64,000 bases of DNA, taken from assembly GCF_003473485.1 (NCBI RefSeq), contig NC_053043.1, positions 38,788,576-38,852,575 on the forward strand. The letters are read 5' to 3'. The notes beneath the pieces were generated by a model. It ran no database searches, was not told the DNA's origin, and saw only the letters and a program-made list of their open reading frames with translations. The position numbers were made by a program, and so were the translations under genes. Below are positions 58,243 through 64,000 of the stretch, piece after piece. Source of the DNA: Medicago truncatula (Eukaryota; Streptophyta; Magnoliopsida; Fabales; Fabaceae). Positions within the stretch are counted from its first letter, which is position 1; each line of letters starts with the position of its first letter.

Positions 58243-61200
58243 ATGAAGAAATCCAATCAAAACCAAATGAACCCTAATTGGGTTCAACTCAAACAAGTAT
58301 TCCCTCTATTCTTCTTCTTCTCTTTCATCTATACACACATATTCTTATCTTTATTGCTGTTTAACCTTTTGCAGAAGCTGAATCTTAATGGCCCAAAAGC
58401 TTCAAGGAACTTCAATGATGATGACGCGCCAAATTCAATATTGGGTAATATAATATTTCATTTTTTCTTCTTCTGGGTGTTGCTTGTTTTGTGTTTAAGA
58501 ATCATGCAACTTCCATTGTATTGTAGTTTGAGTTTTTTTTTTTTTGGAAAAATGTTTTTTTTTGACAGGGAAACGTAAAGGGAGGATTGATGATGATGAT
58601 TCTGATGATTGTGAGATTAACCCTCTTGCTCCTGTGAATGACGATGCAAGGTGAATATAGTGATGTTTATATTTGGTGTATACTGAATTATGCGTTTTCT
58701 TATGTATTTTTTTCTTGTTTATTTGATGCGGGAAATTGATTGCATTTACATTTTGATATTAAGTGCAGCATAGATGAAAATGTTGTTTTGAATGTGTGGT
58801 AAGACTAGACAAGACATGACTAGAAATGACATGATTAGAGAGGGAGGGAGGGAGGGAGTTGAGGTAAATTCGTCTTAGGTGGGTTGAACATGTAGAGAAA
58901 AGACGTAAATTTTGCGTTAAGAAGAGTATATCAGACAGAGGGTGGTCAAATCACTAGAGGGAGAGGAAGACCTAGAGTAGCTATAAGAGAAAGTATTAAA
59001 ATATCTCGTGATTAATGAGTTGGTTAAATATTATATAGTACAATATTATGGCGTCTTTCTTAGCTAGTATTTTATTTTTTTTCTTCCTCTCTTTGTATTG
59101 TATTCGTCTCATTTTATCTAGCCGTATTGTGTTATTATGGAGCTTTCTAATCTGTTTTAGAGTTCATCGTACTTTAACATATTAACCATTTGGCAGTGTG
59201 ACAGATGCAGTGGCCATGGATTGTGAAATGGTTGGGGTTGGTCAAGGAAACAAAAGTGCCCTTGGAAGAGTAACGCTGGTAATTATCTGTGCCGTTTCAT
59301 CTTGTTATTGTCTTTTGAGATTCTTGTTTCTCATAGTATTGTCAAATAGTGGTGATAGCATTATAACATATCTGATTTTGATGAATTCTATATGAAACTG
59401 TGGTGCTATCATAGTTTCACTATTAGTATTAGGGCAATAGCACTTGATATTCCAATATCTGCTAACTGATGTAGTGGCAATAGCGGCTGCTATTCCAGTT
59501 TCTGGTAGCTAATGTTGCGGCCAAAGCGGATAAAAGGAGAGAATTTTAGGGCTTTTTAAATTAAAAAACTGAAGAATCTGCATGTTTGTAAAACATGACT
59601 TATTTATTTATTTATTTATTTTAAAAAAAACTGGAGAGTTGCGAGTCTTTTTCATATATTTATCGTAATATGTAAACCTTTCAATATGTAAGTTATGCTC
59701 TGCCTCCATTCCCTTTTTTTATTTGTATCCAGTGTACCTTTTTTTTTCTTCATATATATTATTGTCTCATTTCAACTGTTAGGCGGCCTCCACTATTTTC
59801 CCTCAACGCTACATCCTATTTAACGTAGTAGATTTTTGAAAAGTGATATATGTACAACCATTTTGAGACAACTTTCTCTCATACTTTCATTTTGTTCTTA
59901 CTCTTTCTCTCTTCCTTTTTTTCTCTATTGTTTTTGACCAATCAAAAGAGAGAAAAATAAGGCTGTCTCAAAAGTTGTCACAAAATGGTTGTAGAAATAT
60001 CACTACTCTAGATTTTTGCCGCTCGGCTATTGATAGCACTATATAAGAACAAATATTTGTTTGACAGAACATGACTACCATAATATTAAGAACCCGTTTC
60101 TTGTACTTTATTACCTTGAATAAACATATTGTTTAAGTGCTAGAGTCAGATGAGCATTATTTGGCCCTACATTACTTGGATATGTTTAAGGTACAACTAA
60201 TATTGTACCTTAAAACATATCCAAGTAATGTAGAGCCCATTGTTGAAAACATTATACTTTATAATAATAATAAGATAAATTTTTTTGCTACATCAACAGT
60301 AGGTTCTCTCGGTATATATAAATATATAAATCTTGTATATATGTGAAGTCAAATTCAATCTGGACTCTGGGAAGAATTCTTACTGAAGAGATTCAAGTGG
60401 TCCTGAATCCTGATTTTTGAGTAGTACAACCAAAATACTAAATAAGTTATTATTAATTCCTGAATTTCTTCAACATTAACGTAAATAAATCATCATTATT
60501 TTCATTTCATCTCCCATTGCCTTGTTCAGTCATATTTTTAACATTAGTTCAGTTGATGGCAGGTAAACAAGTGGGGCAATGTTATTTATGACGAGTTTGT
60601 ACGGCCAATGGAGCGGGTTGTTGATTTCCGTACTAAAATTAGCGGCATAAGACCTCGAGATCTGAGAAAAGGTTCACATAATATTCCTTTGTCTACATTC
60701 TAAATTTTCAAATTATAGTTGAATTGAAAGCATTCAACATAAAATTTCAACAGATATGAGGTAGTTTGACATCTAATGTTTAAGTTGAGAAATATTATTT
60801 TGGAGTGAAATATTCTGACTTTCAATCCTAGTAGAAATATGAAATTTCATTGCATCTGGAAGTTAGTAACCTTCTCATATTTTGTTTTTACTAACAATAA
60901 TAACTACAAAAGCATCGCCTTGAAAGAAGTTGTAATAGCTTAATACCACTATGAGGAACAATATTTTTCCTAATCATTTACATTAATACATTATGATTCA
61001 CACACTGATAAGCAATTTTATCTTTCATCTGCAGCAAAGGATTTTTGTACTGCTCAGAAGAAGGTGGCAGAGTTGATCCACGGAAGGATCCTTGTAGGTC
61101 ATGCCCTGTCCAATGATCTCAAGGTCCATTTTTTAGTCGTTTTTCTCTCTTTTCCAAGATTTACATGAATATTTTTTCTGTTATCAGTCTGTAATCTATG

Positions 61201-62119
61201 AACCTATCACTGTACTTTTACAGGCATTGTTATTAAGTCATCCTAAAAAGGATATACGAGATACCTCCGAGTACCCGCCGTTTCTAAGGTACTGTCAAAA
61301 TTGTCCTACTGTTTTGCTCTGTACTTTTTTATGCCAAATGTTCCTGTAATATGTTTTGATAAACACACTGTTGGGTTTAACCAGATCAACTGGTAGAGTA
61401 GCATTACGGCATCTTGCTTCGGAACATCTTGGTGCTAAGATTCAAACAGGAGAGCATTGCCCGGTTAGTTTATCTAGCTTTTTGCGTATCCCTCCCATCC
61501 TCTTATATTATGTGGTCTCTGGACAAGTATAATATAACCATTAGAGCCTGTTTAAATTGGCTTATTTGAGTTTATCTATTGGGTAAGTACTTGTGTGACT
61601 ATTTAAGAGAAGTTATGGAAGCAACTTATTTATGACATGTCCATAAGCTCTCCATGATATCTTATGAAAACAACTTATAGTTATAGCTTATATAAAAAGA
61701 ATTTGATTTGATTTTATCTTTTTGTTAGAAAAGTAGCTTATACATAAGCGCTTATATGGTAAGTCTTTGTTCTATAAGCATTTAATTAAGTTGTTTATCC
61801 AAACAAGGTCCTATTATCGTAGTATGTTGGATAAATGGCAATTGTTTATCGAGGATAATATTTTCACTAGCTTTAAGAAACTGAAGTTGCCATTTTGGTT
61901 TTTTATTTTCCTTAATCTCCCAGAACTTGCACGTTGCTAGTGTTGGGCTTGCAAGACAGCTGAATCCATAGATCTAACAAATAAAAGTTGTTTCAGATAG
62001 ACGATGCCCGCGCTGCTATGATGCTTTACCAAAAAAATAGAAAAGAATGGGAGAAAAGCATAAAAGGTAACTTTCGGAAGCAAAAGAAACGGAAGAAGAA
62101 TAAAGATGCAAAAGAATGA
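58243..62119 (+). CDS. RNA exonuclease 4-like DEDDh 3'-5' exonuclease, nine exons
   Basis: Exons: 58243-58296, 58375-58444, 58569-58650, 59197-59278, 60563-60671, 61035-61123, 61224-61288, 61385-61463, 61997-62119. All introns are GT-AG and phases fit, giving a 250-residue protein. The start ATG is the first after the 5' leader. A short basic/acidic N-terminus (DDDDSDDCEIN) precedes the nuclease: Exo I AMDCEMVGVG (catalytic Asp and Glu), a middle block VRPMERVVDFRTKISGI, Exo II LVGHALSNDLK (Asp), Exo III EHCPIDDARAAMMLY (His and Asp). The C-terminus is lysine-rich (FRKQKKRKKNKDAKE), probably a nuclear or nucleolar signal. REXO4 proteins trim structured RNA or DNA ends and act in rRNA processing in eukaryotes. 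All catalytic residues are present, so it should be active. Intron 4 (1.28 kb) holds a MITE and a hairpin; intron 8 holds another MITE. Confidence 0.92.
59839..60008. mobile_element. Foldback MITE in exonuclease intron 4
   Basis: Ends 'gtgatatatgtacaaccatt' and (inverted) 'gtgatatttctacaaccatt'. Flanked by the same 10 bases, TAGATTTTTG, at 59829-59838 and 60009-60018, which fits a 9-10 bp target duplication of a MULE-type MITE. 170 bp, no ORF. Confidence 0.8.
60167..60233. repeat. Near-perfect hairpin in exonuclease intron 4
   Basis: Left arm 60167-60196 ('ctacattacttggatatg' and on) is complementary to 60203-60233 with one extra A as a bulge. The loop is 6 nt. 'ggccc' and 'gagccc' outside extend the match imperfectly. 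Confidence 0.85.
61544..61812. mobile_element. MITE in exonuclease intron 8
   Basis: Begins 'gagcctgtttaaattggctt' and ends with the inverse 'ttatccaaacaaggtc'. Inside are repeated 'cttat' and 'aagc' words of the legume 'gcctgtttggattgactta' MITE family. Confidence 0.6.
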
Positions 62120-63415
62120 AGATATGCTTTTTATGCCAACCATGCTGGAATTGCATCATAGCATTGGCTGCCTTGTATTCAAAAACATTATTGTCAGGGA
62201 CTCTCTCCTTCAATGGTTATTGTATTGCTTAAATTGAATTAGAACTCAAGTTACAAAGGGGAAAAAATAGTTTTTGAGTTACTATAAGATCAGTTTTGTA
62301 TTTGCAGGGTATCTCACTGTTATTCTGTTTTGTACTTTCTCTCTAAAATTGGCAGGAAAACCCTGTTAAAGTAGGCAGATAGTGATGGATTCAATTATAA
62401 TATGGATTTAACTCAGAAAAATGCGATTTAGTTAAAATGATTGATTACAAAATGAACAGTTGTGTGACTATATGCATGTATACATATAAAAAATTATAAA
62501 ATTAGTTACATTTAAATCATTTATTTTTTTACTAGATGGTCATAATTCTATTTTCTCCCTAATGTTAGGAGGTTGAGCTAGATAAACCATAAGTGTACCA
62601 TGCTATGAAAAGCCAATAAGTGAAGTAATTATGTTTTGCAAAACCTTAACAAGAGCTTGACCAAAGTAAAGCTTATTTTCATGCAAATTCCTATTGGTTC
62701 TACGAACTGAGAGGAATATTTTTAGACGGTAAACGAGTTCATATATCAACTTATTTGAAGATAGTACTTTACTAGGCGTCTTTAGATATAAGATTATGGC
62801 CACTATTTTTGGTCACGTTAAACACCAATATAAACTAACAACATCACTGAGAAAGATCAGCAGCATGTAATTAGTATTCCATGTTAGTAATTTTTCTGTT
62901 TTAGTTTAGATTTTTTTTTCCTTTTCAAGATAAGTCTATACTGAAGATGAATGTGAAAGTTCACTATGAAATGTACAGAAAATCATTTCAGACTATTCTA
63001 CTTTTTTTTTTTCCTTGTGAGAAATGCCCTTAAAAAAATAAATTACGAATTCTGTGTTGATATTTTTCTGTTAATAGAAAGTTTAAATGAGTTGAATTTC
63101 AAACATCCATTAGAATTAGAGAAGTTCCAATGTCCAAACACTACTTACGTATCAATCATCAAACAGATCCTCATAATCACAAAAGTTAAACCACGATTTT
63201 ACAAATGAATCAATTTTTTATCGACCAGAAAACTTTAATGTTGATATAGGATATGTAACCCTTTTTTCAAGCCACCGCAGCACTCAGGTCTTTCTTTCTG
63301 CGTTCCAAAACAGAGACACGTTCCCTCTTTTTCTCACACTCTTCTCTCTCACTCACATTACTTTACATGCACACTCCTCAAATTCAACACTCCAACCAAA
63401 CACCTTCACCTCAAG
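62120..63415. other. Intergenic region between two plus-strand genes
   Basis: 62120 to about 62400 is likely 3' UTR of the exonuclease gene. No gene is seen up to 63415. Just before the next start (63290-63415) the sequence is C- and T-rich ('ctctttttctcacactcttctctctcactcac'-like, in part), a typical plant 5' leader. Confidence 0.5.
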
Positions 63416-64000
63416 ATGCGAATTCCGATCAATAACCGACTCAGAACCCTCATCACCCATTCTCCCTCCAAATTCCGCCATGTTTCTACCTGTAGAGCTG
63501 TTCTTCTTCCCTCTTTTGGTGGACCCCAAAACCTCGAAATCCACCCCAATGTCGAAGTCCCTCCTCTCAAACCCAACGAAGTCCTCGTTCACTCTCGTGC
63601 AGTTTCCATCAACCCTCTAGACACCCGGGTCAGTTTCTTCCATTTTTGCTTAATGGGCCATCCCAATTTTTCATATTTCCAATCAAATGTTTCATTCCTG
63701 CATAGTGGCTCATTCCCAATTTTTCATTTTTACTATCAAATTTTCTTGCATATGCTAATTTTCCTTTTTCGCTATGAAAGTTTCATTTTTTGCCTAATGG
63801 GTCATTCTAAATTTTTCATTTTTCTATGGAAATTTCATTTTTGCATAATGGGCTATGCTAATTTTTCATTTTTTGCTATAAAAGTTTCATTCTTGAATAA
63901 TGGGTTGTGTCAATATTGATGAAATTTTTTCTAACAATGTGTTTTGTTTTTGGTTGCAGATGCGTGTTGGTTATGGGCGTTCAGTTTTTGAGCGGCTTCT
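63416..64000 (+). CDS. RTN4IP1-like mitochondrial quinone oxidoreductase, 5' part
   Basis: Exon 1 is 63416-63628, starting at ATG 63416 and ending at donor 'cgg/gtcagt'. Exon 2 starts at 63960 after 'ttggttgcag' and runs off the window. The first 25 or so residues are basic and hydroxylated (RIPINNRLRTLITHSPSKF), which suggests a mitochondrial presequence. Then come CRAVLLPSFGGPQNLEI and LKPNEVLVHSRAVSINPLD, and exon 2 gives MRVGYGRSVFERLL. This is the GroES-like N-terminal domain of zinc-free MDR oxidoreductases, closest to reticulon-4-interacting protein 1, an NAD(P)H oxidoreductase of mitochondrial quinone metabolism. The Rossmann part lies outside the window. Confidence 0.88.
63635..63915. 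repeat. Imperfect tandem repeat in intron 1
   Basis: Units of roughly 40-60 bp built from 'catttttgc', '(t)aatgggc(c)at', 'c(c)caatttttcat' repeat about six times through the intron. Confidence 0.7.

Overview
The window looks like nuclear DNA of a flowering plant, most likely a legume. It is AT-rich, its genes carry GT-AG introns, it holds plant-specific families (IQD, AIG1-type bHLH, BASS transporters), and it is full of plant transposons: LINE, solo LTRs, MULE, Helitron, Stowaway-like and other MITEs. Naming the legume clade (Medicago/Trifolium-like) is inference from repeat style; no species is proved.

Layout. Positions 1-13.7 kb are mostly gene-poor AT-rich DNA with local tandem duplications, MITE and SINE-like remnants and a few exon-like relics (5.3, 9.4 and 12.3 kb). 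From 13.7 to 34.3 kb lies a tandem segmental duplication. Each unit carries an intronless MORN-repeat reading frame (16.5-18.1 and 26.9-28.1 kb), then, on the minus strand, remains of a METTL23-like methyltransferase and of a BASS sodium/metabolite cotransporter. The second unit also holds a 5'-truncated LINE that is split by a solo LTR, and a Helitron-like end next to fused fragments of an IQD and a bHLH gene. From 34 to 36.4 kb and again from 50.7 to 57.5 kb there are further broken BASS exon clusters, so this family has been copied around the region many times.

The centre (37-46 kb) has one unrecognised 280-residue repeat protein (37.0-37.9 kb, minus) and a 4.1-kb Mutator-like element (38.08-42.22 kb). 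That element has long inverted ends and contains three hairpin-forming foldbacks and a second solo LTR. LTR fragments and a decayed MULE transposase follow.

The right end holds the only clear, complete conserved gene: a nine-exon RNA exonuclease 4-like DEDDh exonuclease (58.24-62.12 kb) whose introns contain MITEs and a near-perfect hairpin. The start of a mitochondrial RTN4IP1-like quinone oxidoreductase (63.4 kb onward) runs off the window.

Functionally the window is not a coordinated gene cluster. It is two ordinary housekeeping genes next to a repeat-driven duplication zone that makes MORN paralogues, pseudogenes and chimeric gene fragments. The strongest candidates for something new are the Helitron-associated IQD/bHLH fusion, the tandem foldbacks inside the MULE, and the 207-bp higher-order MORN repeat with copy-number change.
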